From: Myxococcus sp. RHSTA-1-4
GTDB taxonomy: Bacteria; Myxococcota; Myxococcia; Myxococcales; Myxococcaceae
NCBI RefSeq assembly: GCF_020037125.1
Contig: NZ_JAIQDG010000021.1
Location: 1 to 64,000 of the forward strand
DNA: 64,000 bases
Direction of reading: 5' to 3'
Made by a program: the position numbers and the translations under genes. Positions 16,987 to 28,144 of the stretch are shown here, piece after piece; positions within the stretch are counted from its first letter, which is position 1, and each line of letters starts with the position of its first letter. The notes under the pieces were generated by a model. That model worked only from the letters and a program-made list of their open reading frames with translations. It ran no database searches and was not told the DNA's origin.

Positions 16987-17446
16987 GCTCCGGGCTCACC
17001 ACCCAGGAGTAGCCCTGGCGCTTCACAATCCCCTGCGGCTTGCCCTCCATGGAGAGCTCCTGCGGCCCCGCGCGGTGCGCGTCATACGCGTAGCCGTCCT
17101 GGACCTCCTGCAGGTACACCACCACCGCGTCGAGCACGTTCTCCTGCACCACCTTGAACGTGGCATCCCCACACAGCGGCGCGTCGTCCGCGAAGAAGCG
17201 CTCCAGCATGGCCTGCTCCGGCCGGCGCACGTAGACGACCACCGGCGCGGGCTCCTCGCGGCCGTCCGAGGCCAGCTCCTTCACCAGGCGCGCCGGCTCC
17301 GGCTCCTGCAACACCGAGCGCACCAACTGGCACTTCTCCACCTCCTCCACCCGTTGCTCCGCCACGCGCGGCTGATGCGCGCAGCCCGCGCCTCCCAGCA
17401 CACCCAGCCCGAGGGACATCCAGGCCATCCGGTGGAATCGGCTCAT
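16979..17446 (-). CDS. Small lipoprotein of unknown function
   Basis: A 155-residue predicted lipoprotein: short positive N-terminus, hydrophobic stretch and lipobox GGAGC with Cys 22. The mature part has three cysteines and no recognised domain. ATG 17446 has a strong GGGGAGG six bases before it. It lies 26 bases downstream of the OmpA-family gene, so the two probably form one transcript and may act together at the outer membrane. Confidence 0.75.
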   Translation of the reverse strand: MSRFHRMAWMSLGLGVLGGAGCAHQPRVAEQRVEEVEKCQLVRSVLQEPEPARLVKELASDGREEPAPVVVYVRRPEQAMLERFFADDAPLCGDATFKVVQENVLDAVVVYLQEVQDGYAYDAHRAGPQELSMEGKPQGIVKRQGYSWVVSPEPI

Positions 17447-17472
17447 GCTTCGCCTCCCCAGGTCGAGCACCG

Positions 17473-18495
17473 TCACAGCTTCCGCCACCGCGGGGGGAAC
17501 GGCGCGTGCTGGAGCACCGGGTCCTCCACGGCGATGATGTACTCGGCGCGGCGGTTGCCCGCCTCCGCCGTCTCGTCCGGAGTCGCCACCGCGAGCGACT
17601 CCTCGCCAAAGCCCTCGTAGAAGACGGGCACCTTGAGTCCCTTCTTCCGGAAGTACGCCGCCAGGCTGCGCGCCCGCTTCAGCGACAGCTCACGGTTGTC
17701 CGGCGTCTTGCCCACGGTGTCCGTGTGGCCCAGCACGTACAGCCGCAGCGCCGCGAAGCGCCCGTACTTCGCCAGCGCCTCCGCGATGAGCGCATGGCTC
17801 TTGTCCAGCTTGCCCCGCTCCCCCGCCGGCACGTCCGCGCTACCCGAGGCGAAGTTCACCTCCTCGTGTGGGATGTCCACCTGCCAGGGGAACAAGTCCA
17901 CCCCGGTGTAGAAGTCCGCGGTATCAAAGGCGCGGACCGAAATCTTCAGCACCCGCCCCTCGGCCGCCGGCCACTTCAGCTCCAGCGGCGTGCCCGCGGG
18001 CTCACCCTTGAAGGGCACCTCGCCCTCGAAGGCCTTCTTCCCGGTGTCCATCAACACCGTCAGCTCCGCCCGCCCCGCCGGCCGGTTCAGCGTGAAGCGC
18101 AGCCGCCGCCCCGCGACGTCCACGTCCTCCGGGCGCACCTCCAGCTTCAGCGCGCCGTACAGCTCCGTGTCGAAGGACAGCGGCATGCTGCCGGACTCGG
18201 CGTCCGGGAAGCGCACCACCAGCTCGCCCTCGTAATGGAAGCGGCCCTCCGGCTGCTCCAGTTCGATTCGGCGGGTGAGGCCCGGCTTGCCGCCGCCCTT
18301 CACCTCCACCGCCTTGCCGTCGCTGCGCTTCAGCTTCACCTCGAAGCCGGCGATGGGCTCCTCGATGTGGACGAGCAGCGCCGGCAGCGCCTCTCCCAGC
18401 GCCGCCCGGCCCTCCAATGACACCCGGATGGCGTCCGCCAGCGCGGGCAGTGGCAGGCTCAACACGGCACAGAGCAACAGCAGGCGGGCAGTCAT
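17473..18495 (-). CDS. OmpA-family peptidoglycan-associated protein
   Basis: A 340-residue secreted protein. A signal peptide ends near Ala 20 (PLPALA). Residues 21-205 form an uncharacterised beta-rich domain, followed by an OmpA-like peptidoglycan-binding domain (about 212-330) with the motifs LYVLGHTDTVG, NRELSLKRA and GNRRAEYI. There is no N-terminal eight-strand barrel, so it is probably periplasmic and binds diaminopimelate-type peptidoglycan. It lies 164 bases below lpxI, so it may have its own promoter. Confidence 0.87.
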   Translation of the reverse strand: MTARLLLLCAVLSLPLPALADAIRVSLEGRAALGEALPALLVHIEEPIAGFEVKLKRSDGKAVEVKGGGKPGLTRRIELEQPEGRFHYEGELVVRFPDAESGSMPLSFDTELYGALKLEVRPEDVDVAGRRLRFTLNRPAGRAELTVLMDTGKKAFEGEVPFKGEPAGTPLELKWPAAEGRVLKISVRAFDTADFYTGVDLFPWQVDIPHEEVNFASGSADVPAGERGKLDKSHALIAEALAKYGRFAALRLYVLGHTDTVGKTPDNRELSLKRARSLAAYFRKKGLKVPVFYEGFGEESLAVATPDETAEAGNRRAEYIIAVEDPVLQHAPFPPRWRKL

Positions 18496-18659
18496 GGTGT
18501 GGCGTCGGCCTCCGGCGTTGAATTCGTCCAGGGCAGGCTAGGACGAGGCTCCCGCCAGGGAAACAGTCGCGACGGGGGACGTTGGAGCCGCGACGGTATT
18601 CACCCACTCCCGGGCGCAGCTTTGAAGCAGCCAGGGAGGCGAGCCCACCCCCGCCAGCT

Positions 18660-19481
18660 TCAGGGCACGCCGACGATGGTGATGCCGGCCGACTCGGCCC
18701 CGGCGAAGAGCGCGGGCGCGTCCAGCAGCACCGTGCGCCCCACCTCGAGCGCCAGCACCTTCGCGCCCACCTCGCCCATCACGTCCAGCGTGCGGGGGCC
18801 CACCGCCGGCAGGTCGAAGCGCAGGTCCTGCTGCGGCTTGCAGCGCTTCACCACCACGGCGCCCTTGCCGCCCAGCTTCCCACCGCGGCGGATGGTCTCA
18901 TCCGTGCCCTCCACCGCCTCCAGCGCCAGCACGTGGCCGTTGTGCACCACCACCGTCTGGCCCACGTCCGCCTGGCCCAGCAGCACCGCCACCTCGCGGC
19001 CCAGCGCCACGTCCTTCTCCTGCGCCGGGTGGAGCTTCGGCCCCGCCAGGTGCCCCTCGGGACACAGCACCTCGCCGAGGAAGTCCGTGGGGGCGATGAT
19101 GGTGACGCCGCGCGCCTCGAAGTCCGCGGCCACCGCGCGCAGGAGCGAGTCGTCCCGGAAGCTGCGCAGCTTGGAGATGATGCGCACCGCGCCCAAATCA
19201 GGCCGGGCCTCCGCCAGCGCCCGCACCCGGCCGATGCCGCCCGCCATGGCCGCCTGCTTCACCCCGGCCTCGCGGAAGGCCTTCTGGATGCGGTCCACCT
19301 GCCCCACCCGCACCCAGGTGAGCAGGGCCACCTCGGAGGCCAGCGCCGGGTCCGTCTCCCCCCGGTGCGCCACCGCCACCACCTCCAGCCCCCGCGCACG
19401 CGCCGCGCGCGCGAAGAGGAAGGGCAGCCGGCCGTTGCCCGCGATGAGGCCGATGCGCTCCACCGGCGACGCTCCTTCCAT
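18660..19481 (-). CDS. lpxI: UDP-2,3-diacylglucosamine pyrophosphatase LpxI
   Basis: Makes lipid X from UDP-2,3-diacylglucosamine, the step done by LpxH in E. coli but by LpxI in several alpha- and deltaproteobacteria. The 273-residue protein has the N-terminal GLIAGNGRLPFLFA, the central MAGGIGRVR, and the C-terminal LPAVGPRTLDVMGEVGAKVL region of the family. It follows lpxA by 10 bases in an lpxD-fabZ-lpxA-lpxI operon. Confidence 0.93.
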   Translation of the reverse strand: MEGASPVERIGLIAGNGRLPFLFARAARARGLEVVAVAHRGETDPALASEVALLTWVRVGQVDRIQKAFREAGVKQAAMAGGIGRVRALAEARPDLGAVRIISKLRSFRDDSLLRAVAADFEARGVTIIAPTDFLGEVLCPEGHLAGPKLHPAQEKDVALGREVAVLLGQADVGQTVVVHNGHVLALEAVEGTDETIRRGGKLGGKGAVVVKRCKPQQDLRFDLPAVGPRTLDVMGEVGAKVLALEVGRTVLLDAPALFAGAESAGITIVGVP

Positions 19482-19491
19482 GACCCGGCGC

Positions 19492-20268
19492 CTAGCGCGT
19501 CAGCCCGCGCTTGCTCTGCATGATGAAGTCGATGAGGTGGTCGACCTCGGGGTTGCCGCCCAGCTCCGTGCGCAGCCGCGCCAGCGCGTCCTGCAGGCCC
19601 AGCTTGGAGCGGAACAGGATGCGGTGGGCCTCCTTGATGCGCTCCATCTGCTCCTTGGAGTAGCCGCTGCGCTCCAGGCCCACCGTGTTCAGCCCCACCA
19701 GCTCCGCGCGGTCCCCCTGCGCCGTGGCGTAGGGAGGGATGTCCATGGTCACCATGGAGCCGCCGGAGATGAAGGCGTGCTTGCCCAGCCGGGTGAACTG
19801 ATGCACCGCCGCCAGGCCGCTGATGATGACGTGGTCCTCCATCGTCACGTGCCCCGCCAGCGCGGAGCCGTTGCCGATGCGGCAGCCGTTGCCCACGATG
19901 CAGTCGTGCGCCACGTGGCTGTTGGCCATGAAGAGGTTGCCACTGCCGATGCGCGTCGCGCCGCCGCCGCCCGCGGTGCCCTTGTGCAGGGAGACGAACT
20001 CGCGGACCAGGTTGTCGTCGCCGAGGACGAGCTCCGTGTCCTCGCCGGCGTACTTGAGGTCCTGCGGGTCCGCGCCCACGGACGCGAACTGGAAGATGTG
20101 GTTGCGCGCGCCCAGCGTCGTGCGCCCTTCGATGACGACGTGGGGCCCCACCCGCGAGCCCGCGCCAATCGTCACCTGCGGGCCAATGACCGAATAGGGG
20201 CCGACCTCGACCGTCTCGTGCAAGCGGGCGCCGGGATGGACCACCGCGGTGGGATGAACCTGAGCCAT
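19492..20268 (-). CDS. lpxA: UDP-N-acetylglucosamine O-acyltransferase
   Basis: First lipid A enzyme; acylates the 3-OH of UDP-GlcNAc from acyl-ACP in the cytosol. The 258 residues comprise a left-handed beta-helix of hexapeptide repeats and an alpha-helical C-terminus. HVAHDC includes His 121, equivalent to the catalytic His 125 of E. coli. AGAGG lies upstream of ATG 20268. It sits in the classical fabZ-lpxA order with a 28-base gap. Confidence 0.97.
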   Translation of the reverse strand: MAQVHPTAVVHPGARLHETVEVGPYSVIGPQVTIGAGSRVGPHVVIEGRTTLGARNHIFQFASVGADPQDLKYAGEDTELVLGDDNLVREFVSLHKGTAGGGGATRIGSGNLFMANSHVAHDCIVGNGCRIGNGSALAGHVTMEDHVIISGLAAVHQFTRLGKHAFISGGSMVTMDIPPYATAQGDRAELVGLNTVGLERSGYSKEQMERIKEAHRILFRSKLGLQDALARLRTELGGNPEVDHLIDFIMQSKRGLTR

Positions 20269-20296
20269 GTTTTTCCTCTACACTCGGAGAACGCGG

Positions 20297-20758
20297 TCAG
20301 GGAGCCGCGGTCTCTTCCACCTTGGCGTTCTTGTCCACGACGGTCGCCAGGAACTCACCCTCGGCGACCCTCACTCCATCGACCGACGCCGTGCCCTTCG
20401 TCTTCCACACGGAACCCTTGTGACGCACCACCTCGATGGCGAGGTGCAGGCGGTCGCCGGGCAGCACGGGCTTGCGGAAACGCGCCCCGTCCACGCCCAT
20501 CAGGTAGGTGAGCTTCCGGTTCGGGTCCATGCCCTCGCTCTTGTAGGCGAGGATGGCCATGGCCTGCGCCAGCGCCTCCAGGATGAGCACTCCCGGCATC
20601 ACCGGCTGGCCGGGGAAGTGGCCGTTGAAGAAGGGCTCGTTGACGGTGACGTTCTTGTAGGCCGTCAGCTTCTGCCCCGGAACGATTTCCACCACCCGGT
20701 CCACCAGGAGGAACGGGTAGCGGTGCGGCAGCAGATTCTGGATCTCTCCGATGTCCAT
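20297..20758 (-). CDS. fabZ: 3-hydroxyacyl-ACP dehydratase FabZ
   Basis: Dehydrates 3-hydroxyacyl-ACP in fatty acid synthesis, competing with LpxA and LpxD for the same substrate pool. A hot-dog fold of 153 residues with [13 protein letters not shown] and catalytic His 47 in FNGHFP plus Glu 61 in [12 protein letters not shown] 20758 shares its first base with the TGA of lpxD (TGATG); a GTG one codon earlier is the alternative. Confidence 0.96.
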   Translation of the reverse strand: MDIGEIQNLLPHRYPFLLVDRVVEIVPGQKLTAYKNVTVNEPFFNGHFPGQPVMPGVLILEALAQAMAILAYKSEGMDPNRKLTYLMGVDGARFRKPVLPGDRLHLAIEVVRHKGSVWKTKGTASVDGVRVAEGEFLATVVDKNAKVEETAAP

Positions 20759-21828
20759 CACTCACCCCTCTCCTTCTCGAGCGTCTCCACCCTGCGCCGC
20801 AGGGCGCGCACTTCCTTGAGCAGGTCGGCCATCTGCCCTGCCGCGGCACTGGCCCGCAGCCACTCCTTGTGAGGCACGGCCGGGCTTCCACTCACCACCT
20901 GCCCGTCCTCCACGTCATGCGCCACGCCGGACTGGGCGCCCACCTTGGCCAGGTCCCCCACGCGGATGTGGCCCACCACGCCCACCTGTCCGGCCAGCAC
21001 CACGCCGGTGCCAATCTCCGCCGAGCCGGACACGCCGGCCTGGGCGCAGATGAGCGACAGCGGGCCCACCTTCACGTTGTGGGCAATCTGCACCAGGTTG
21101 TCGAGCTTCGTGCCGCGGCCCACCACCGTCTCGCCCACCGTCGCGCGGTCGATGCAGGTGCAGGCCCCCACCTCGACGTCGTCCTCGATGCGGACGATGC
21201 CCACCTGGGGAATCTTGTAGTGCTCCGGCCCCGCCTCGCCCTCCGGGTTGAAGGCGAAGCCGAAGCCGTCCGCCCCCACCACGCTCGAGGCATGGAGGAT
21301 GACGCGCGCGCCGAGGATGCAGCGCTCCCGCACCGTGACGTTGGGGTACAGGATGCAGTCGTCGCCCACCTGGGCGTCTTCGCCCACGTAGGCGCCGGGG
21401 TACAGCACCGTGCGTGCGCCCACCCGGGCGCCCCGGTCCACCGAGGCGCCGGGCAGCAGCGTGGCCTCCGGGTGGACGGTGGCCTCCGGGTGCACCCAGG
21501 CCCCGGGCCTCACGCCCGCGGCGGGACGGGAGGCCGGGTGGAACAGGCTCAGCAGCTTCGCGTAGGCCAGGTGCGGGTTGGGCACGCGCACCAGCGCCAC
21601 CCCGTCGCGAGGCGGCGCATCCGTGCCCGCGCCCACGAGGACGGCGGAGGCGCGGGTCGCCTCGAACTGCCGGCGGTAGCGCGGGTTTCCGTAGAACGAC
21701 ACGTCCCCGGGGCCCGCTTCCTCGAGCCCGTTGAGTCCGTGGATGAGCTGGCCGGGGTCGCCGAGGAGCTCGCCACCCACGTGGGCTGCGAGCTCCCCGA
21801 GCCGGCGGGGGGAAGAGGGGGTCTGCAC
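20758..21828 (-). CDS. lpxD: UDP-3-O-(3-hydroxyacyl)glucosamine N-acyltransferase
   Basis: Third lipid A step: adds the N-linked hydroxyacyl chain. The N-terminal uridine-binding domain ([27 protein letters not shown]) is followed by hexapeptide repeats and a C-terminal coiled helix. The best start is GTG 21828, ten bases after the ompH stop, giving 356 residues and aligning with E. coli LpxD; the frame stays open further upstream but that part does not match the family. Confidence 0.94.
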   Translation of the reverse strand: MQTPSSPRRLGELAAHVGGELLGDPGQLIHGLNGLEEAGPGDVSFYGNPRYRRQFEATRASAVLVGAGTDAPPRDGVALVRVPNPHLAYAKLLSLFHPASRPAAGVRPGAWVHPEATVHPEATLLPGASVDRGARVGARTVLYPGAYVGEDAQVGDDCILYPNVTVRERCILGARVILHASSVVGADGFGFAFNPEGEAGPEHYKIPQVGIVRIEDDVEVGACTCIDRATVGETVVGRGTKLDNLVQIAHNVKVGPLSLICAQAGVSGSAEIGTGVVLAGQVGVVGHIRVGDLAKVGAQSGVAHDVEDGQVVSGSPAVPHKEWLRASAAAGQMADLLKEVRALRRRVETLEKERGE

Positions 21829-21838
21829 GGGGAGTAGG

Positions 21839-22396
21839 CTACTTCTTGGTCGGCGCGTCCTTCGGCGCCGCCGGCTTCTTCGCGGCGTTGTACGCGCGAA
21901 TGACCTCGTTGGAGATGTCGTACTGCGAGCGGGCGAAGACGATGCCCGAGTCACGCTTCTCCAGCACGAAGGCGAGGTCGTCCCGCTCCGCGATGCTGGC
22001 GATGACCTGGTCGATCTTCCCGATGATGGGCTCCATCTCCTGCCGCTCCTTGTTGGCGGCCTCGGCCCGGCTCTTCTCCCACTTCTGCGCGAGCTGCATC
22101 ACCTTGCGCTGGAGCTCGCCTTCCTTCTGGGCCTTGGTGTCCGGGCTCATCGCGCTGGCCTGCTTGTCCAGCGTCTCCTTCTCCTTGCGCAGCGCGTCCT
22201 GCTCCTTGTCGATTTCCTTCTGGCGGTCGTCGAGCCACTTCTGGAGGCGGGCCTTGGCGGCCTTGCCGTCATCCACCTCCAGCAGGACTCGCTGAAGGTC
22301 CACGTAGGCGACCTTCATATCCGCGGCGGAAGCGGCCACCGGCAGGGCGAGCGAAAGGACTGCGGCCACGGCCGCGATGGTGGTGCGAAGCGACAT
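21839..22396 (-). CDS. skp: OmpH/Skp periplasmic chaperone
   Basis: Periplasmic chaperone that holds unfolded outer-membrane proteins. A signal peptide (about 1-23, ending ASA) is followed by [13 protein letters not shown], a long coiled-coil arm rich in Lys/Glu/Gln, and the returning strand near [16 protein letters not shown] 22396 has AGGAG upstream; a TTG two codons earlier is also in frame. bamA-skp-lpxD-fabZ-lpxA is a conserved order. Confidence 0.93.
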   Translation of the reverse strand: MSLRTTIAAVAAVLSLALPVAASAADMKVAYVDLQRVLLEVDDGKAAKARLQKWLDDRQKEIDKEQDALRKEKETLDKQASAMSPDTKAQKEGELQRKVMQLAQKWEKSRAEAANKERQEMEPIIGKIDQVIASIAERDDLAFVLEKRDSGIVFARSQYDISNEVIRAYNAAKKPAAPKDAPTKK

Positions 22397-22453
22397 GTTC
22401 AACAGCTCCTCGGGAAGGTTACAGGCTCCGACGTCAGGCTCCCCGGCTTGTTC

Positions 22454-22472
22454 AAAATCCCCCCGCCGGGGG
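22454..22472 (-). terminator. Possible terminator or attenuator between bamA and skp
   Basis: On the minus strand a five-base GC stem (22468-22472 with 22460-22464, three-base loop) is followed by GATTTT. It lies 30 bases after the bamA stop. The short stem makes it a weak or partial terminator. Confidence 0.35.
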
Positions 22473-22501
22473 CGGAACCGGGACGGCGGTGCAAGGGCTT
22501 A

Positions 22502-25012
22502 TCAGAAGAAGTTGCCGATGGTGAACTCGAACAGGATGCGGTCGTCTTCCGGACGCCTGGTGAGCGGGATGCCCCACTCGAAGCGCAGGGGGCCGATGGG
22601 AGAGAACCAGCGGAAGCCGAAGCCCGCGGCGTGGAAGAGGCCGAGCGGCAGGTCGTCCTGCTTGTCCTGGAAGAAGCGCTCGGTGGTCGCGTAGGCGTTG
22701 CCCGCGTCGTAGAAGAGCACGCCGCGCAGGCCGGCCTTCTCGAAGATGGGGAACTCCAGCTCGAAGTTGAAGACGAGCTGCTTGTTGCCGCCCACCAGGA
22801 AGTCCGTGACGGTGGCGTCCGGGTTGCCGGAGCGGGGCACCTTCACCGACGGGCTGATGCTGCGCAGGTAGTACCCGCGGACGCTGTTGATGCCGCCCAC
22901 GTAGTAGAGCTCGGAGATGGGCAGCGGCTTGTCCTGGTCCAGCTGCTGGATGTAGCCGATGGTGGCGTTCGTCTTGAAGACGAAGCCCAGCGGCATGGGG
23001 AAGTACAGGCGCGAGTAGGCCGTATACCGGTTGAAGAGGAAGGTGCCGCCCAGGAAGCCGGGGGCCGTCTCCAGCGAGCCGTAGTGGATGAAGCCGCGCG
23101 ACGGGAAGAGGCGGTTGTCGCGGCGGTCGAACTGCAGCGACAGGCGGGCGGCGCTGGTGACGCCCGACAGGAACTGGTTGGCCAGGAGCACCGCGCCCAG
23201 GTTCTGCCCCGCCTCCACGTCCACCCACTCGCGCGAGTAGCCGACGGTGCCCAGCAGGTCGTCGATGAACTGGTAGCCGATGGAGACGCTGCCACCGGTG
23301 GAGTTGCGGATGAAGCCCTCGTAGTCCGCCTGCACCCGGAAGAACTCCGCGGACAGCAGGTACTTCGTGTCCAGGAAGTACGGGTCATAGAACGAGAGCT
23401 GCACCAGCGAGCGCAGGCCCGAAATCTGGGCGGACGCGGAGACGCTCTGCCCCCAGCCCAGGAAGTTGTTCTGGGAGATCTGCGCCGTGAAGATGAAGTT
23501 CTCCACGTTGGAGAAGCCCAGGCCCACCTGGAAGGTACCGGTGGCCTTCTCCTTCACCTCCACCTGGAGGACGATGGTGTCGTCCTGGCTGCCGGGGCGC
23601 TGGGTGATTTCCACCGTCTCGAAGAAGCCCAGGGCGGTGACGCGCTCGCGGCTGCGGCGCACGCCGGTGCCGCTGTACAGCTCGCCCTCGTACACGCGCA
23701 GCTCGCGGCGGATGACCTTGTCACGCGTCTTGCTGTTGCCGGTGACGTCGATGCGCTCGATGGTGACCTGGGGGCCCTTCTGCACGTCGAAGGTCAGGTC
23801 CACCGTCTTGTTGTCCGCGTTGACCGTGGTGATGGGGTTGATGTTGGCGTAGGCGTAGCCGCGGTCGTAGTAGACGTCCGAGACGGAGAGGATGTCCTGC
23901 GACAGCTGGGTGCGGTTGAAGCGCGCGCCCGAGCGCGACTTCATCAGCGACTGCATCGTCTCCTTGGACACGTCCGACAGGATGTCACCGGAGAAGTCGA
24001 TCTTCCCGATGTCGTAGGCCTCGCCCTCGACGACGCGGAGGGTGATGTAGATGAAGCGCTTGTCCGCGGAGAGCTGGACGGTGGGCTTGTCCACGCGGAC
24101 GTTGATGAAGCCCCGGTCGTAGTAGGCGAACTGGATGACCTGCAGGTCGCGCTCGAAGGCCTCCGAGCGGTAGGTGCCCTCGCCGGTGAAGAAGGAGAAG
24201 AAGCCACCCTCGCGGGTGATCATCGTCGCCTTCAGCTCGTCGGGGGAGACCTTCTCCGCGCCGATGAAGGTGATCTGCTTCACCATCACCTTCGCGCGCT
24301 CGTTGATGACGAAGATGACGTCCACGCTGCCGCCCTCCTGCGAGGGCTTCAGCTCGTGGGTGACCTCGGCCAGGAAGTAGCCCTTCTCCACGTACTTCGC
24401 CTGGATCTTCCGCACGCTGGAGCGCACGAGCTCCATGTCCAGGATGGTGGCGGGCTTGACGTCGATTTCCTCCTTCAGGTCGTCCTGGCTCAGCTCCTCG
24501 TTGCCGCGGAGCTGGACGACGCGGACGACGGGCCGCTCCTCCACGCGAACGACGTAGGCCACGCCGCGGGGCAGCCGCTGCACCAGCAGCTCCACGTTCT
24601 GGAAGTACCCCAGGGCCCACACCGCCCGGAGGTCCTGCGAGGTGCGGCCCGGGACGAGCGACTCGCCCACCTTGGTGCGCAGGGCGCGGCGGATGGCCTC
24701 GGCCTCCACGCGGCGGTTGCCCTCCACGCGGATTTCCACCACCCGGTCCTCGTCGTCACCCTCGGAGACGGGAGCGTCGCCGGGACGCTCGGCCTCGGGG
24801 GCCGGGGCGGTGCCCGCGTCGGCGTCGCCGGCCGGGGTGGAGGGAGAGGTCACCGCCGGAACGGGCGCGGGAGCGGACACACCTCCGTCCACCTGGGCCC
24901 GGACGGGACCGGGCACGAGGGAGAACAGGGCGACCGCCAGCAGCGGGAGCAGTGACTTGCGCGACAGAACGGGGAGCCTCAAGGGGAGACCGGCCAGGAA
25001 AAGGCGGGGCAA
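22502..25012 (-). CDS. bamA: Outer-membrane protein assembly factor BamA
   Basis: Core beta-barrel of the BAM machine that inserts outer-membrane proteins. About 836 residues: signal peptide ending near PVRAQ, a Pro/Ala/Asp-rich linker to about 88, five POTRA repeats beginning VVEIRVEGNRRVE, then the barrel. The Omp85 signature appears as GGINSVRGYYLR, and the chain ends in Phe-Phe, as expected of a BAM substrate. The start is uncertain: TTG 25012 is the first in frame with no clear ribosome site, and another TTG ten codons on would still leave a signal peptide. Located 46 bases below lolD. Confidence 0.94.
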   Translation of the reverse strand: MPRLFLAGLPLRLPVLSRKSLLPLLAVALFSLVPGPVRAQVDGGVSAPAPVPAVTSPSTPAGDADAGTAPAPEAERPGDAPVSEGDDEDRVVEIRVEGNRRVEAEAIRRALRTKVGESLVPGRTSQDLRAVWALGYFQNVELLVQRLPRGVAYVVRVEERPVVRVVQLRGNEELSQDDLKEEIDVKPATILDMELVRSSVRKIQAKYVEKGYFLAEVTHELKPSQEGGSVDVIFVINERAKVMVKQITFIGAEKVSPDELKATMITREGGFFSFFTGEGTYRSEAFERDLQVIQFAYYDRGFINVRVDKPTVQLSADKRFIYITLRVVEGEAYDIGKIDFSGDILSDVSKETMQSLMKSRSGARFNRTQLSQDILSVSDVYYDRGYAYANINPITTVNADNKTVDLTFDVQKGPQVTIERIDVTGNSKTRDKVIRRELRVYEGELYSGTGVRRSRERVTALGFFETVEITQRPGSQDDTIVLQVEVKEKATGTFQVGLGFSNVENFIFTAQISQNNFLGWGQSVSASAQISGLRSLVQLSFYDPYFLDTKYLLSAEFFRVQADYEGFIRNSTGGSVSIGYQFIDDLLGTVGYSREWVDVEAGQNLGAVLLANQFLSGVTSAARLSLQFDRRDNRLFPSRGFIHYGSLETAPGFLGGTFLFNRYTAYSRLYFPMPLGFVFKTNATIGYIQQLDQDKPLPISELYYVGGINSVRGYYLRSISPSVKVPRSGNPDATVTDFLVGGNKQLVFNFELEFPIFEKAGLRGVLFYDAGNAYATTERFFQDKQDDLPLGLFHAAGFGFRWFSPIGPLRFEWGIPLTRRPEDDRILFEFTIGNFF

Positions 25013-25058
25013 TGTACGGGAAGGGGCGCGAGTCCCTCAATCCAAAAGAATCGGGTCA

Positions 25059-25733
<675 letters not shown>

Positions 25734-25735
25734 GG

Positions 25736-28132
25736 CTACTCCGCCTTGAGGCCTTCCACCGGCTCCACGCTGCTGGCCTTGAGGGCCGGGTAGATGGAGG
25801 CGAGGTAGGTGACGAGCACCGCGATGACGACGGCGAGCGCGGTCTGCACGAACTCGACGCGCACCGGCAGCGCGGGGATGTAATAGACCTCCGGGTCCAG
25901 CTTGATGCCCACCTTCTCGATGAAATAGCACCAGGACAGGCCCGAGAAGAGGCCGAGGAGGCCGCCCGCGACGCCAATCTGCAGGCCCTCCGCGAGGAAT
26001 ATCTTCACGATGCCGCCGTCCGGGACGCCGAGCGCCTTGAGGACGGAGATCTCCTTGCGCTTCTCCAGCACCAGCATGATGACGGTGGCGACGATGAGGC
26101 CGGCGGCCACGACGATGATGATGGACAGGATGATGCCCATCACCAGCTTCTCCAGGCGCAGCGCGGAGAAGAGGTTCTTGTTCATCTCCCCCCAGTCGCG
26201 CGCCCGGTAGGGGTAGCCGCCCAGCACCTTCACCACCTGCCCGGCGATGCGGCGCGCGTCGTCGATGTCCGCGACCTTCAGCTCGATGCCGGTGGCGCCC
26301 TCCACCTCGAAGAAGTTCTGCGCCTCCTTGAGGAGGATGTAGACGAACTTGGAGTCGTACTCGTACATCCCCGAGTAGAAGACGGCGGCCACCCGGAAGG
26401 CGCGGCTCTTCGGAATCGGTCCGGTCGGGCCCAGCTCCGTGCCCAGCGGGGACACCACGTTCACCCGGTCCCCCACCACCACGCGCAGCGACGCCGCCAG
26501 CTCCCGGCCAATGACGATGCCCGGCAGCACCGGCGGCTTCGCCGGCTTCCCGGAGCGGCGGATGATGTCGTCCTCCTCCACGCCCTCCTGCCCGCTGCCT
26601 CCCGCGGGGGCCTCGGGCTCGTCGCCGGGCAGGCCCCGGTCGAGGATCTTCTCCGGCGTGTGGAGGATCTCCAGCGTGTTGCCGCCGAGGATGTACGAGG
26701 GCAGGTCCGTCACGGTGCCCACCGTGGCCGGGTCGATGCCCTTGATGATGACGCCGTCGACGTTGCCCTCGGAGGCAATCATCACCTGGTTGATGATGAA
26801 GGGCGTCTGGCCCACCACGCCGGGCACCCGGCGGATGGACTCCATGACCTTGGGGTACTCGGGCAGCTCGCCCGCGTACTTGGACACCACCGCGTGCGCG
26901 TTGGTGCCGAGAATCTTCTTCTGGAGGTCCGCCTCGAAGCCGCTCATCACCGACAGGACGATGATGAGCGCCATGACGCCCACGCCCACGCCGCCCACGG
27001 ACAGGGCGGTCATCATCATGGTGGGCGACTGCTCGCGCAGCTTCAGCCGGTTGAGGTCCGAGGCCGCGGCCAGCGGGTCCTTCAGGCCCAGCGCGCGGAT
27101 GCGGGTGCGCTCCACGGCCGCCTCGGCGGAGCGGATGACGAAGTAGATGAGCAGCGGCGGGATGATGCCGAACATCAGCACCGCCAGCGTGCCCAGCAGC
27201 AGCGACGGGCGGAACACCATCACGTGCCGCCGCGCGACGAACAGCTCGAAGCCCAGCTTCAGGTCCACCCGGCCGCTGCCGGCGGCGATGAAGCCGGTGT
27301 TGATGCCCAGCACCAGCGCCAGCACCAGCGCGGTGAAGACGAGCCAGTACGCCAGCTCGGGGCGGCCCAGCAGGCCCGCCACGTACGTCACCTCGCGCAG
27401 CCGGTAGCCCAGCGCGAGCTGCAGCGACGGCACCCGCTCCATCAGCGTGAGGACGATGGGGACGGGCAGGCCCAGGTAGAGGACACCGATGGTGGCCTCG
27501 GGCAGCGACAGCCGCTGCGCGCGCGACGCTCCGATGAAGCCGGAGACGAAGGCCACCGTCCCCGCCGCGAGGAGGGAGAGGGCGAAGGCCAGGGTGGGCG
27601 GCAGCGACAGGCCGCCTCCCGCGTTCCCCGAGGCGGGCGCGCCCAGCTCCGTGGAGGGCACGCCGCTGGACAGCACCGTCTGCAGGAGGACGAGGGCCAG
27701 CTCCGCCAGGAGGATGCCGCCGCCGTACGCCGCCAGCGTGCTCCAGTAGAAGTCCCGGTAGCGCGCCAGGCGCGGGTACAGCGAGGCGCCGGCGGCCGGG
27801 CTGGGCCCCTCCGCCGGCGCGGGCGCGCGGCGGAGGCCGGAGGCGATGAGCCCCCAGCCCGCCAGCCAGACGAGCATCCCGCCGAGCAGGTAGCCCGTGT
27901 GGAGCTGCTCGGCGCCCCCGACCGGGACGGCGGGCGTCAGGAGCGCGCCGTTGAGGACCTGGAGCACCCCGCCCCACCCGACGAGGGTCAGCCCCAGGGC
28001 GGAGCCCACCTCCGCCCAGGCGTCCGAGTGGGTGATGGCCATCCCGAGCAGGATGAAGCCCACCAGGGACACCAGGGCCCCGGTCCAGATGAAGGTCCAG
28101 CGATGGACGGTCTGCCGTTCGGCGGAGTGCAC
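25736..28132 (-). CDS. LolC/LolE-like permease with long N-terminal membrane extension
   Basis: A 798-residue inner-membrane protein. From about residue 368 it matches LolC/LolE/FtsX permeases: [19 protein letters not shown] helix, a large periplasmic MacB-like domain, then three helices including [14 protein letters not shown] and [20 protein letters not shown]. The first 367 residues, about as long as a whole LolC, add roughly eight further hydrophobic helices that normal LolC/E lacks. Only one permease gene adjoins lolD, so it may act as a homodimer. It starts 12 bases after lysS. Confidence 0.88.
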   Translation of the reverse strand: MHSAERQTVHRWTFIWTGALVSLVGFILLGMAITHSDAWAEVGSALGLTLVGWGGVLQVLNGALLTPAVPVGGAEQLHTGYLLGGMLVWLAGWGLIASGLRRAPAPAEGPSPAAGASLYPRLARYRDFYWSTLAAYGGGILLAELALVLLQTVLSSGVPSTELGAPASGNAGGGLSLPPTLAFALSLLAAGTVAFVSGFIGASRAQRLSLPEATIGVLYLGLPVPIVLTLMERVPSLQLALGYRLREVTYVAGLLGRPELAYWLVFTALVLALVLGINTGFIAAGSGRVDLKLGFELFVARRHVMVFRPSLLLGTLAVLMFGIIPPLLIYFVIRSAEAAVERTRIRALGLKDPLAAASDLNRLKLREQSPTMMMTALSVGGVGVGVMALIIVLSVMSGFEADLQKKILGTNAHAVVSKYAGELPEYPKVMESIRRVPGVVGQTPFIINQVMIASEGNVDGVIIKGIDPATVGTVTDLPSYILGGNTLEILHTPEKILDRGLPGDEPEAPAGGSGQEGVEEDDIIRRSGKPAKPPVLPGIVIGRELAASLRVVVGDRVNVVSPLGTELGPTGPIPKSRAFRVAAVFYSGMYEYDSKFVYILLKEAQNFFEVEGATGIELKVADIDDARRIAGQVVKVLGGYPYRARDWGEMNKNLFSALRLEKLVMGIILSIIIVVAAGLIVATVIMLVLEKRKEISVLKALGVPDGGIVKIFLAEGLQIGVAGGLLGLFSGLSWCYFIEKVGIKLDPEVYYIPALPVRVEFVQTALAVVIAVLVTYLASIYPALKASSVEPVEGLKAE

Positions 28133-28144
28133 GAGGCCTCCTGG

